From contig CM056724.1 of NCBI GenBank assembly GCA_029844215.1, forward strand, positions 84,339,093-84,403,092: DNA of 64,000 nt, written 5' to 3'. Shown here piece after piece: positions 23,401 through 35,594 of this stretch. Source of the stretch: Przewalskia tangutica (Eukaryota; Streptophyta; Magnoliopsida; Solanales; Solanaceae). Every line of letters begins with the position of its first letter. Within the stretch, counting starts at the first letter, position 1. The notes beneath the pieces are model-generated. The model ran no database searches. It saw nothing but the letters and a program-made list of their open reading frames with translations, and was not told the DNA's origin. Both the position numbers and the translations under genes were made by a program.

Positions 23401-24336
23401 TAAGTCTATAAGCACATGCGCCGGTATAGTCTTCACTACTACACTTACCAAACCAATCATGCCACCAATGGCCATAGTATAACATACGCGCAAAAACTCA
23501 AATTCAAGCCAACGAGAAATCATCTCTAAAGCGTATACAACACTATTAGCTCCCACCCAAGGTCTAATGGATACTCCCTTCGCATCTTTACTTCATTAAA
23601 GGAACACTTCTATCTTCTTAACACATCTTCACCTCTTTTCTTACTCGTCGTACCCTCCTTGTACACTCGAACTCTTTCTAGTATACGTACCATACTTCAG
23701 TCATTGCTTCAGTTTCCAAAACTTTGGAGTTACTACCTCCCAACTTGGTCATTTTACTAGCCTTACATTCCTCTAAGGCCATTCCCGGCCTTCACGACCC
23801 GATTCTGGTCGAACACATCCACGAACTCGTACGATGGTTACCTAAACTCGGGCCTAACACCCTTGTGACCCTTTCATCTGGCGGGACCACCCCAAAACTG
23901 ACCCCACCTCATTCCGGGCTGCGGGTTGACCCGCGATCTTGCCTCAACCCGACCCATTATCGCTCTAAATTCTTGTTCCCGTCCGGGACAATCTTACTAT
24001 TCTCGTCATGAAAATTACCACTTTTATCTTGCTCGACCTATGGAATTATCCCACAATACTTCTCACGCATACCAAGCACTTCGACAAAGACTAACTGTAA
24101 AATCTTATACTCAAGACGGCCTTACATCTAAGGTCTCAACTGTTATAATATTCTAAGGCTCACAATTTCCCTGCCCCTAAACTTACCTTTTCAACTAACC
24201 ATGTTTTCTAAATCACAATTTTACACAGTGCTATCCAAACATAACACTTTAACATAAAATCATCATATCACGCATACAAATCTCTAGAGGGTTAAGGATA
24301 TACCTGTAACTATTGCTTCACTTTTCCCTTGTCGTT
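23401..24336 (-). other. N2 non-coding region between gag and polypurine tract
   Basis: About 0.94 kb with no protein match. Short segments are shared with P2, P3 and P4, such as the one with GCCTAACACCC near 23850 and the one with TAGTCTTCACTAC near 23425. The integrase remnant found in P2 and P3 is absent: the segments on its two sides are nearly adjacent here, near 23740-23830. Confidence 0.6.
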
Positions 24337-25624
24337 CTAATCATGATCCTGCCCTGCATGGCGCATAGCAAAAGAAGGCGATGAACCAGCCACTGATCCC
24401 GGAGGCTGAGTCTCTACATCCGCGCTACCTCTTGTTGGACAATTCCTCGCAAAATGACCCTGTTGGCCGCATGTATAACAACCTCCCAAACCAGCACGAC
24501 ACTCCCCCTTATGGATTTTACCACAACGGCCACACTGAGGTAAGGGTGGCCTCATCCGGCTAGTACCCCCACTCTCCCGGAAACCTGAAACCTTGGAGCC
24601 CTGACCTGCTCCTGAATACCCCAGACGTCCTGAAGACTGTGGAGAACTACTCTGAACTGGCGGAGGGGCATAACTAGCCTGCTGCTGAGGCTGCCTGCCT
24701 CGAAAGTCACCAAAGGACCCTGTTGTCCTGGCCCTCTTCTGTTGTTCTTGGTTATTCCGTCGGCCTCTACGTTCCTCTATCTGCTGCGCATACGCCTGCA
24801 TGTGAGCAATGTCCATGCCCGGCTGAAGAGCTACGCCCGTGCAACCTTCTGCTAAATAATCATCAAGTCCTGTGACATATCGGTGCACTCTATCCTCCAT
24901 GTTAGCCACTAAAGCGGGGGCGTCTGAGCGATGAGTCAAACTCTACATTGTACTCCCGAACCGTCCGCCCGTTCTTCCTCAACATCAAAAATCTATCCGC
25001 CCGTGCTCTCCTCATCTGCGAAGGCAAGAAGTGGGCAAGAAATGCCTCTGAGAACTCGTCCCAACCAGCTGGAAGGGCATGCCCTCCCCGGGACAGCTCC
25101 CATGAATCAAACCAGTCAACTACAGTATCACGCAGCCGATGTGAACCTAAGACCACTGACTCGGTCTCCGAAGCCTTGATCACTCTCATGATCGGCATTT
25201 ATCGTCGGATGAACTCCTGCGGATCATCCTCAGGCCTCGACCCATAGAACTCTGGTGGGCTGCAACTCAGGAAGTCCTGTAGTCTCAAACTATCCGATCT
25301 GGGGTGAACTACGGGTGCTACTGGAATTGGAACTGCTGCATCCAGCCTATCCTCGTGCCTCGCCACGACCCTGGCTAATAATTGGGCCATCTCCTTGTAA
25401 CCCATCTCCTCTGCTCTAGGCTATGGGGCTGGAGGCTCAGGTGCCGTGGCCTCGATGAGTCAACTGCTGGCTCTAAACCTCTTGGGCGGCGGTGTCGTAG
25501 AACTCGCCGTCTGGGGTATCACCTCGGGTAAAGGCTGGGCCTGGGCCCTCGTGACCCTCTGTGTCCTACTAGCGACTCCGCCGGCTGCCTTGCCATACGG
25601 GCGGGTTGCACTGCGTGGAGGCAT
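24337..25624 (-). pseudogene. gag: N2 gag (Tekay/Del-like nucleocapsid-capsid), frameshifted
   Basis: Gag forms the cytoplasmic particle that packages element RNA. The likely start is the MPPRS methionine near 25624. The capsid core follows in pieces: SPPEFYGSRPEDDPQEFIRR (to about 25199), then RVIKASETESVVLGSHRLRD and HFLPSQMRRARADRFL (25198-24902), then YVTGLDDYL (24939 onward). Two zinc knuckles end the protein: CGRCGKIHKGEC (about residues 136-147 of the last frame) and CYTCGQQGHFARNC (154-167). The pieces are in different phases, with stops near 25460, 25199 and 24902, so it is not translatable as read. No protease or polymerase follows. Confidence 0.92.
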
Positions 25625-25815
25625 AGCGGTAAACAATGTAAATTCGTCAGGAGGGTCCAACTTATAACACAGCTCTAAGGCACGATCTCAGAGTGAGAAG
25701 AATGGAAACCAATCCTAAATATCCTGTAGCCTCCTGATTATTGGTGTGGTGCACAACACACCGATAATCAAGACTCTACTAGATACGGTCTGTAGACACT
25801 TTCCGAGGACTAACT

Positions 25816-25827
25816 GCTCTGATACCA
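25816..25827 (-). other. N2 primer-binding site (initiator tRNA-Met type)
   Basis: The minus strand reads TGGTATCAGAGC four bases inside the 5' LTR end. It is identical to the sites in N1, M3 and P4. Confidence 0.88.
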
Positions 25828-25831
25828 CTTT

Positions 25832-28621
25832 TGTCACGACCCGACCTCGGGCCCGCGACTGGTGCCTTACCCCGGGCACCCTTAGTGATACAACATCAGA
25901 GAAAATTAGCGGAAATAAAAATTGTTAAACATGGAACAAGATAAACAAGAAACAGGCTAACCAAAACGGTTACCTTTCTGTATATAAATTAAAAACTTGA
26001 ACAGTTGCATCCCTTACAACCCTGTCCACAACAGTACTACAGACCTCTAAGAATTGTTACCACAATTACGACGGGACAGGGCCCCGCCATACCCCTGAAT
26101 GTAAGTACCTACAACGACAGGGGACTATACCAAAAGATAAGCCTCCGGAGGAACGGAGCTTCCCAAAACGCTGAACTGTGATCCTATGAGCGAGGATCAA
26201 CAACCCGTGTACCTCTACCTGCGGCATGAGCGGCCCGAAGGAGGTCGATCTAACAATTGCAGTATGTGGCTGAAAATATTGTAAATAAAATGATAGTAGT
26301 CTATATAAAACAGGAGACATATATTATAACCAAACTACAATACACAATATGTAAGCAGTCATGTCAAGTCAGGGACTCACGCCCTCGAAGTCATCACTTA
26401 AATATAACCATGGGTCTCACGCCCACAACCTCAATCATGCCCGTGGAATACCTTCCTCACTGCCGGCAGTCTACGATAACAACACCAAGGAGTACATGAA
26501 CACGGTCCGCTGTGTCATAAAAACCGTCTGGGGCAAATGCGAAGGCATAGCTACGGATCCACTGCATCATCAATCGGCCGGGCAAGTACGAAAGCCAGCT
26601 ACCAGAACCTACCGTACCAATCAATACTAAATAATTATATCACGAAGCTGACACGTGGCAAATGCGATAGCCTCTACCAGATCCACCCTGCATCACGTCA
26701 CTGACCGGGGCAAGTACGTAGGCTAACCACCAGATCACAACCGTAAGTCACGAAACTTCGCCACAAAACTATAAACTAACTCACGAAGCTGACACGGGGC
26801 AAGTACGAAGGCCGACTACTAGATACCTACCACGCCACGTAGCTGACGGAGGCAAGTACGAAGACCAACTACCAGATACCCAAACCGTAATCACGAGACT
26901 TCGTCACAAAACTGAACGGGGCAAGTACGAAGGCTAACTATCAGATACCAAAGCCGAATCAGCCACGGCCAAGGCAATCACGAGCCAAATACCAGATACC
27001 AAAGACGAATTAGTAAAACCTCATGGAGATCTAGTCCATGTAATAATAATAATGGAAGCGTACCAGTGGAATCCTCGTCCTTTGCAAGTGCGTCCAGTGA
27101 GTTCATAACAAGTCAGCCGACCCTCCATCAAGAGACGCGGTGGTATAGAAATACAATACTTGTACAACACAGGCTATCACAACCAGCATAGGCAAGTTCA
27201 ACATACTCTTAGACTTCCATTAACATGTAATTTGATTAACCATTTATAAAAACTCAAGTACTCCATTTTATGCCAACAATTCGGGTTTTAACCCTAAAGT
27301 ACTACGTACGTTAAATTCTTTCAAAAGATCCAATTCTTTTACAAAGGTCACACGATACCCGTAGTATCAGAATAGAGTGACTATCATTTTGAGTAAACCA
27401 AAACAACTTCCATACTTTCTTTTTAAACCAAATTAAGACAATACCATGCCTTCTTTTTAAACCAAATCACTTCCCCTTTTAAAGTCAAGTTGCCATTTTA
27501 AATCCAATGATAAAACCATTCTTTTGTTTTCATAAAGTCATTATAACTAACTTCCCATAAAGATATTATAACACTTTATGTTTTAAACCAATTAAAGACA
27601 AAACCATGCCTTTCTTTTAAACCAAAAACTCTTCAATTCTTCAAGTCTCTTTTCTTTTAAAAATCAAGTTCCTTACTTTGGAAATTTAAGAAAATTAATA
27701 CTTGTTTATAATGATTCTTATTAAAGCAGTCATGATCTAGGAAATGTAATATAATTTTGTCTTATCTTAGCTTCTATGCAGATGGAGGTTTCTACTTGTT
27801 TTAATATAATTAATTGTCATTAATTTTTCCTTTATTAACGCTGCAATGGCTTGTTCGATAGTTATTCCCATTTCCGAAATCAATATAACTTATCCCTCTT
27901 CTTTTTAGACCAAATAGTCATTACTCAAGAATGCGGTTTCATAACTTTTTAACACAAACCATGTCCTTAACATTTCACATCAAGTCATTTATAAGTCAAG
28001 TCTCTTATCTTTTAAAATCAACAAACCATTCTTTTATTTACATAAAGTCGTTATAACCAACTTCCCATAAAGTCGTTATAACCCTTTATGTTTTAAACCT
28101 ACCAAATTCGTTTAACACATGTACGTCTACCGTACTACATAGTTCACAACAATCATGCTAGAAAGGATAGGAAGAGGTTCACATACCTCGCGATGATTAT
28201 CGACAATTAGCAAAACGCTCCAAAGTACTATAACCTCACTAGCCTTTTCCACCCTTCAAGTAGAATATGCTACTCGTAGTACTTCAACGTATAAAGGCCA
28301 CAAAACGTCTATCAACTTCTAGATCCCTTCGTAGAATATTTCTAAGTACAAGGTTCCATATTTTGCGGAAAATTCGGCAGCACCTCCTTTGTTTCTACAT
28401 ACTTTGCCACCTTTTCCAAGGCCCGATAATAGTAACCAACATGCCATAAATAAGGCGCAATAATTCCGAAATTTAAAGAAGGGGATCACACGCCCAAACG
28501 GAACGCGATTAACAATCTCTCCTTAACAATAACAATAATTAAAGAAGGGGATAACACTCCCAAACGGAACGCGATTAACAATCTCTCCTTAATAACAACA
28601 ATAATTAAAGAAGGGGATAAC
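25832..28621 (-). mobile_element. N2 5' LTR, 3' part (interrupted by P1)
   Basis: This 2790-bp stretch begins TGTCACGACCCGACC and aligns with the first 2.8 kb of the N2 3' LTR (19359-22140). It stops inside the third 66-bp repeat, where P1 begins at 28622. The bases before P1 (ATAAC) are the candidate target duplication. The missing 1.2 kb should be found right of the window. Confidence 0.9.
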
Positions 28622-28979
28622 TGTTATACCCCGTATTTCCAGAGTATGTATGTGAGGACGTACGTACATTTGTACAAACCCTAATTAGGTTAAGGATGAA
28701 ATTGTGAATTTTCAACGGAAAAGATCTCGAACCTTGTGAAGGAAATTCTACGTTTTTAATATTTTAACCGATTACGGATTTTTCCGAGAGACGAAATATT
28801 TTGGACCAATAGGAGGGCGACATGTGTCACCCTTAGTTGGCATGGGTTGGACGAAAATGTTGGGCTAGTGGACAAGTCAAATGGTCAAGTCTTGGAAGAT
28901 ATTTCTTTGGGTGAGTGGGAGTAGGTAGTGGACGTTTTTTTTGGTGCTAGTGGAAGGCTACATGGCTCATTGTTGTGGG

Positions 28980-29037
28980 GGACATATGTCCCAAGGTTGT
29001 GGTGGACATATGTCCCAACTTTGTGGTGGACACTTGG
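28980..29037 (+). repeat. 24-bp repeat with GGACATATGTCC palindrome in P1 U3
   Basis: GGACATATGTCC is a perfect 12-bp palindrome at 28980-28991 and 29004-29015. A diverged third copy (GGACACTTGG) follows at 29028, keeping the 24-base period. It lies about 75-130 bases upstream of the TATA box at 29112. Confidence 0.82.
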
Positions 29038-29111
29038 TTGGAAGACCTCATTCTTCACATGGATCCAAATCTTCACCCTCCATTTGTTTTAATCTTGGCC
29101 CTTGGTGGTTC

Positions 29112-29119
29112 TATAAATA
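29112..29119 (+). promoter_or_regulatory. P1 LTR TATA box
   Basis: TATAAATA followed by a C-rich run. The same TATAAATAC box is found at the same LTR position in P2 (31505), P3 (32554 and 38492), the P2 3' LTR (46986) and P4 (54310 and 59280). Confidence 0.7.
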
Positions 29120-31113
29120 CCCCCTCTTGTGCAAGACTTCTTCATCCACAAAACAATTTCCAAGTCTTAAAATCCTCCCCCCCCCCCCCCCTTTAGTTGA
29201 AGTTCTCGTCCAAACTTTCCCCTCTTAGTAGCTTTCGTCATAACACACCCCTTGGTAGAAAAATATTCTCCAAGTATTGTTACTATTCCAAAATATCTTA
29301 GCCAAATACCTTGTAGTATTCCAAAGTTACCTCTATACTAAAAGCCCAGAAATACTACTTTATATCCATTAGTCACAAAACAAAACCCTAGGAAAATCTT
29401 CATTGTTGGTTGAAGTATTAAGTAGAAGTTGTATAGAACTTCTAAGGGTTTCTTGGAGCGAATTGGAGCGTACAAAATAGGAGCTAAACCTTGCTCAGGA
29501 TCGACTTTAATCTTGGATAATTTTGGGCTTATCGAGGTAAATATCTTTGTCCTTCTATTGTAATTGGAGATTACATATCGTAGTAGTTTAGAATTAAGTA
29601 TAAAATTTATAGAAGGATGGTATAAAAGAAGAGAATTGTTGTAATTACATGGAATTTGTATTCTGATGAGACTTGAAATGGTTGTGGTAGGAAGTCTGCC
29701 CAATTTTCCGTAGAAGTAAGAACCTTACGCTTAGAATATTCTCTGAGTAGTCTAGACGTTGATAGACGTATTTGACTATTATAGATTGATACTCTGCGCG
29801 CGACATATTCGACTTGGCAGGTGGATTTCGCCGAGGAGGTATGTGATTCTTCCTATCCTCTTGAGCATGATATTTTAAAATATATATAGTACGGTAGACG
29901 TACGTGTGTTAACTGAACGTGGTTTTACTTCGATGTCTTTTGACTTGAGTTTTAAATAATAAGAATCTTGAAGTATTTCAAAAGAAGTATGAATTGTTTT
30001 TGAAAGAAGAGTAATACTTGGTTTTAAAAGCTTAAGAGTTATGCTAGCTTTATGGGAAGTTAGGTATAACGACTTAAGAAAGATAAAAAGAACAGTTTAC
30101 TTAATTGTTTATGAAAGCCTTGTATTGATTTCGGAAAAGGGAAATAAGTATCGAACAAACCACTGCAGCGCTAATAAAGGAAAATGTATCGACTAAGTAA
30201 GTATTATTAAAACTAGTAGAAACCCCCATCTGCATAGAAGCTAAGATAAGACAAAATTGTATTACATTTCCTAGATCATGACTGCTTTAATAAGATCATT
30301 AATAAACAAGTTTTGATTTTCTTAAAAAGTTCAAAGTAAGGACTTGATTTATAAAAGACAAAGACTTGAAAATTTGAAGTGTTTTCGTTGAAAAAGGAAG
30401 GCATGATTTTGTCTTAAGTTGGTTCAAAAAGAAGGTAGGGAAGTTGTTTGGGTTTACTTAAAAAGATAGTCACTCTACTTTTGATACTACGGGTATCGTG
30501 TTCCTTTTGTGAAAGAAACGAATCTTTTTAAAGAGTTAATGTATGAAGTACTTTGGGGATAAAAACCCGAACTTGTTGACATAAAATAGAAAGTACCTTG
30601 TGTGAATAACTTGACTATGTTGGTTTGTGATAGCCTTGTAATACTTTCTTGTTGGTTTGATAAGTAAACATGTTATGATGCTACGTGTGTTAGTATCTTG
30701 TAACGTTTGTGTAAAGGGGGTTCCCTTGTTGTGCTTATGTTGTTTAACGATAAGCCGTTGTACTGCAATTATATCACTTACACCCCTGACTTGAAATTAG
30801 AGGGTTAGCGCCCCGATCACGAGGAATACCTCATGCAGTGCAATGTGACCTATGCGGGCTGCGGGAGTTCGAGGATTGATCATTCGGGTGTATTATCCGT
30901 CGAGGAGTGCCTCATGCGATGCTGTGTGACTATGCGGACTTGAGGTCGGGAGGATGTCGCGGGTTAGCTACCCCGATCGAGGAATACCTCATGCGGGCTA
31001 TGTGCGGCCTATGCGGGCTGCGGTAAGTTCGAGATTAGACGCGCACATTGATCACGAGGCGAGTGGCGGCCGATCATGTGGCGCGATCTAGAAAGACCTC
31101 GTGATCTGATTTT

Positions 31114-32155
31114 TGTTATACCCGTATTTCAGTATATGCGTGAGGCGTACATAGAAATTGAACTTTAAAGTAGGCTTGGCGATTATTTTGTGCACAACAC
31201 GGTTAGAGTCGTTTTTGGCGAAGCGTTTTACACAACTCGCGTAGGGTAAATTACGGCTATGTCATTTCTAATTTTGTGGATTTTTCCGAGACACGAAACA
31301 TTTTTGACCAACGAGAGGCGACACTTGGCACCTCTCATTGGTGGAGTGTGGGGCGGTAAAGTGGCCGATTGGTCTTGGCTTGTTGTCAAGTAGTTGGTAG
31401 GATATTTTGTGGGTAGATGGATAAGGTACACATGGGTGAATCCTAGCCCTACACTTGCACCACACTTGGCATGATCTTGGCCATTGGTTGGCCTTTGCTT
31501 GACCTATAAATACCCCCCTTTGAAGACTTCTTCATCCATTCCTAAACTTTCCTAAGTCTTGAAAGCTCTTCCCCCTCCCTCGAGCGTTCTCGTCCTTCCC
31601 CTTTGTGAGGCATTAGCGAGAGCACCCTACCCATGGCGAGAGTACCCACTCTAGTGGGGTTGGCCGAGAGGTATACCCCCCCCTTGTGGTGTTGTCTCGT
31701 ATAAATACCCCCCTCTTGGTAGAAATACTCTCCATAGTATTGTTACTATACCCTAAATACCTTGGCCCTAATACCTTGTAGTATTCCAAGGTTATACCTA
31801 TACCAAAAGCCCAGAAATACTATTATACTTCCCTTCAGTCACAAAACGAAACCCTAAGGAAATATCTCCATAGTTAGTTGGAGTATTAAGTAGAAGTTGG
31901 TTAGAACTTCTAAGGATGGTTTGGAGCGGGTTGGAGCGCACGGAGTAGGAGCTAAACCTTGCTCAGGATCGACATTATAACTTGGATAATTTTGGGCTTA
32001 TCGAGGTAAATATTCTTGTTCCCCCTATTGTAATTGGAAATTACATGTTGTAAGATTATATAGTTGAAGTATACTATATATAGAACTGAACCTAGCTTTG
32101 CGGCAATGTCTTTTGACTTAAGCCTGAATATAAAGAAAGAGAACTGAACTGTAAT
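31114..32155 (+). mobile_element. P2 5' LTR, first part
   Basis: Starts TGTTATACCCGTATTTC at 31114. U3 is block B only (GAGGCGACACTTGGCACC near 31315), followed by a TATA box at 31505-31512. It is interrupted at 32156 by P3 and resumes at 41516. The uninterrupted equivalent in the P2 3' LTR (46600 onward) confirms the join. Confidence 0.9.
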
Positions 32156-34135
32156 TGTTATACCCCGTATTTCCCGAGTATGTACGTAAGGACGTACGTA
32201 GAAATTTGAACTTGAGAATTAGGCTTGGCCGAAATTTATTTTGTTCACAACACCCGGTTAGAGTCGTTTTTAGTGAAAGCGTTTTCCACGACTTTCGTAG
32301 GGAATTTCGGCTATGTCTTTTTAATTTTTGCGGATTTTTCGAGACACGAAACATTTTGGACCAACAAGAGGCGACACTTGTCACCTCTCATTGGGACACC
32401 TTAGTGATAAAGGGGTTGGCGAATGGCCATTGGTTGGTCGAGGTTGGTAGGATATTTTGGTGGTAGATGGATAAGGTGCACTTGGCAAGATCTTGGCCTA
32501 CACTTGCTATGCACTTGGCTAGATCTTGGCCATTGGTTGGCCTTCACTTGACCTATAAATACCCACCTTTGAAGACTAATTCATCCACAAAATTGCCTAA
32601 GTCTTGAAAGCTTCTTCCTTCCCCTTAGTGTAGTGTCTTGGCGAGAGCCCTCTCTCCCCTTGGCGAGAGTTCCCCCAGTGGGGTAGGTCGAGGGTAGACA
32701 CCCCCTCCAGGGTGCTAGCCGTGGGTACCCCTAGCCTAGTTGTTTCGTATAATACCCCTCTTGGTAGAAATACTCTCAAAAGTATTGTTATAATGCCCAA
32801 ATTACCTTAGCCAGTATACCTTGCAGTATTCTAAGGTTATACTTATCTGAAAAGCCAGAAATACTATTATACTTCCCTTCATCCACAAAACCGAAACCCT
32901 AAGGAAAATCTCCATAGTTAGTTGGAGTATTAAGTAGAAGTTGGTTAGAACTTCTAAGGGTTGTTTGGAGGCGGGTCGGAGCGCGGAGTAGGAGCTAAAC
33001 CTTGCTCGGGATCGACATTTAAACTCGGATAATTATGGGCTTATCGAGGTAAATATCTTATACCTATTGAAATTGGAAATTACATGTTGTTAGATTATAT
33101 AGTTGAAGTATACTATATATAGTCTTGAGCGTTGTTATCGTGATGTCTTTTGACTTAAGCTGAATAATAAGAAACCTTTTGAAAGAAGAATCTTGTTGTA
33201 TTTACATAGGGTGTATTCTGATGAGACTTGTGTAGCTTTTACGTGAGGTAGAATTGTGTGCGTCCGGTTTAAGCGTATAACCCCTGGTTGGCTTGGTAGC
33301 GGCCAGATAGAGGAGGAGATTTCTGCATTGCGGAAGGAGAAGTCTTGCCGAATTTTACGTAGAATGTTCTCTGAAGGGATCTAAATGTTAATAAGCGCCT
33401 TGTGGCCTTATAGGTTGAAGTACTACGTGTGGCGCGATCTACTTGGCTTGAAGGAGTAGCGAAGCGGTTGGAAGTACTTGGGCGTTTTGCTATTAGTCGA
33501 TAATCGTCGCGGTATGTGAACCTCTTCCTATCTCTTCTAGCATGATATGTGTGAACTATGTAGTGCGGTAGGCGTCATGTGCTAAATGTATTTGATTGGT
33601 TTAAAACATAAAGTGTTATAACGGCTTTATGGGAAGTTGGTTATAACGACTTTATGTTGGTAAGAAAATACTTGTGGTTTTAAAAGGTAAGCGATTTGAA
33701 CTATAAGCTGGCGTGTTATGTGTTAATAAAGAACTTGAAGTATTTCAAAAGATTTACGAATCATTTGAAAGAAGAAGTAATACTTGATTTGTTTGAAAAC
33801 TTAAGAGTTATACTAGCTTTATGGAAAGTTAGGTATAACGTCTTAAGAATGTTTCTTGATTTTGGAAATCGAGAATGTGTATCGACAAACCAACTGCGGC
33901 GTTTATAAAGGAAATGTTTTAATAATTAAGTATTATTAAAACCGAGAAACTTCCATCTGCATAGAAGCTAAGATGAGACAAAATGATATTTCTAGATCAT
34001 GTTTCTTTGTAATAAGATTGTTATAAACAAGAATATCCTACTCACATATAAGACTTATGTTTCTCATATAGTTTAAAGGAGAATTATATTCTTAAATGAA
34101 TAAGACTATGAACTACGGAACCTTTCTAAAAAAGG

Positions 34136-34208
34136 CAAACTTGAACATTGGAAACTAGGCAAACTTGAACATTGGAAATTAGGCAAACTTGAACATTGGA
34201 AAAGAATG
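34136..34208 (+). repeat. 24-bp repeat GGCAAACTTGAACATTGGAA (three copies)
   Basis: Three near-perfect tandem copies; the same array is in the P3 3' LTR at 40082-40153. P2 and M3 have about one and a half copies at the equivalent site (near 42490 and 48610), so this is a local expansion in the P3 lineage. Confidence 0.88.
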
Positions 34209-34549
34209 TTGCTACTTGATTTTACAAGGAGAGGTAATTGATTTACTTTAAAAGATAATCACTCTATTTTCATATACTACGGGTATTGTGTGGTTTTGTG
34301 AAGTAACGTATCTTTTAAAGATTTAATGTATGAAGTACTTTGGGGATAGGTATCCGAACTTGTTAGTAGAAAGTACCTTGTGTGAATAACTTGATTGTAT
34401 TGGTTTGTGATAGCCTTGTAATACTTTCTTGTTGATTTGATAAGCAAGCATGTTAGGATGCTACGTGTGTTAGTATCTTGTGATTATTGTGTAAGGGGGT
34501 CACTCTTGTTGTGCTTACGTTGTCAAGCGTTAAGCGGTTATCTTGTTAT

Positions 34550-35030
34550 TGTATCACATACCCCCGACTTATTATCGAGGGCTTGCCACCCGATGCGGGT
34601 CTCTACGGCTATCGATCCTTGTGACTATTCGGTCGCGGTAGCCGGGATTGATCATTCGGGTGTTTAGCTTGACGCGGAGATTCCTATCTGATGCTGTTGA
34701 GACTACGCGGTCTTTTGAGACTATGCGGTGCGGGAGCCTAGGCGGATACGAGGGTTAGCTGCGCCCGATGCGAGGTATACCTCGGTGATGCAGGACCATG
34801 ATTCGAGGAATACCTCATGCGGGTGCTGGGTGACCTATGCGGGCTGCGAGAGTTCGAGGATAGCGCACGCATTGATATTGCGGGCGAGTGGCGGCCGATC
34901 ATGTGGTGCGGTGCAGAAAGACCTCGGGATACGGTTTGTGGTATTTTTGATGCGTGGGTCTTAGTAGTCGGCTATGCGCCGTACTTGCCCCGTACGGTTT
35001 TATTGTGATAACTTTGAGGGCGTGAGTCCC
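34550..35030 (+). repeat. P3 LTR minisatellite slot (GATGCGGG/ATACCTC units)
   Basis: Degenerate units of about 50-60 bp contain GATGCGGGTATACCTC-like and CTATGCGG-like words. The 3' LTR has the counterpart at 40500-40980 with many small differences. The units are related to those of P1 and P2 but not to the P4 array at the same LTR position. Confidence 0.72.
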
Positions 35031-35583
35031 TGACTTGACATGACTGCTTATTTATTATGAACTGTAGTTTGGTTATCATACATGTCTCCGGCTTTATATA
35101 GACTACTATGATTTCATTTACAGTATTTATTTTCAGTTTCACATACTTGGTACCTATTGTACTGACCTCCTTCGGGGGGCTGCGTTCATGCCGCAGGTAA
35201 AGGTACACCAGTCGTTGATCCTCGCTCTTAGGGTCACAATTCAGCGTTTGGGAAAGCTCCGTTTCTCCGGAGGCTTATCTTGGTATAGTCCCCTGTCGTT
35301 GTAGGTATTTACATTCAGGGGTATGGCGGGGCCCTATCCCGCCATTGTTGTCGTATCGTTTCTTAGAGGTCTGTAGTACTGTTGTGGGCAGGGTTGTAAA
35401 AAGGATTAAACTGTTCATTTGTAGGAGTTGTTATTTATATATATGCCGAAAGGCAAGTTTTCCTCAGATTACTGTTTTGTACTTCATTTGTTTCATGTAT
35501 GTGTTTTATGTTCGATTACTCGATGTTGTATCACTAGGGTGCGGGGTAAGGCACGATCACGGGCCAGTTGGTCGTGACAAAAG

Positions 35584-35594
35584 TGGTATCGAGC
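35584..35594 (+). other. P3 primer-binding site, altered
   Basis: TGGTATCGAGC stands where other copies have TGGTATCAGAGC: the CAG has lost its A. The following AGTTA is also changed to GATTA. This is either decay of the primer site or a consensus error at CAG. Confidence 0.75.

Larger units (their letters stand above)
19359..28621 (-). mobile_element. N2: family T gag-only element inserted in AE1
   Basis: The minus-strand order is 5' LTR (25832-28621, interrupted by P1), initiator-Met primer site, a 2467-bp internal region with gag, polypurine tract, and 3' LTR (19359-23364). The LTRs (4.0 kb) are longer than the internal region. Gag is Tekay/Del-like, but there is no protease, reverse transcriptase, RNase H or integrase, so the element depends on another for replication. 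It is the best-preserved gag copy in the window. The rest of the 5' LTR should resume right of the window. Confidence 0.9.
28622..31113 (+). mobile_element. P1: family T LTR, 5' part (interrupted by P2)
   Basis: It starts TGTTATACCCCGTATTTCC at 28622 in the opposite orientation to N2. It has a U3 with a GACATGTGTC box (near 28822), a 24-bp GGACATATGTCC repeat (28980-29035), a TATA box TATAAATA (29112-29119), a C14 tract in the leader near 29177, the GAGGTATGTG segment near 29836, the conserved core block (30160-30310) and the start of the minisatellite slot (30790-31113). P2 interrupts it at 31114. Whether P1 is a solo LTR or a full element cannot be told from this window. Confidence 0.88.
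32156..35579 (+). mobile_element. P3 5' LTR
   Basis: TGTTATACCCCGTATTTCCC to GTCGTGACA, 3424 bp. U3 is block B, with a TATA box at 32554-32561. It contains the GAGGTATGTG-like segment (near 33510, partly eroded), the CATAAAG/GTTATAAC dyad (near 33610-33660), the conserved core block (33870-34035), a 24-bp repeat (34136-34205) and a minisatellite slot (34550-35030). Confidence 0.93.

Noticed and set aside
23365..25831. Captured host gene in the N2 internal region
   Set aside because: The only protein signal is Tekay-like gag. The remaining non-coding stretch is shared with other T elements and shows no exon-like frames.
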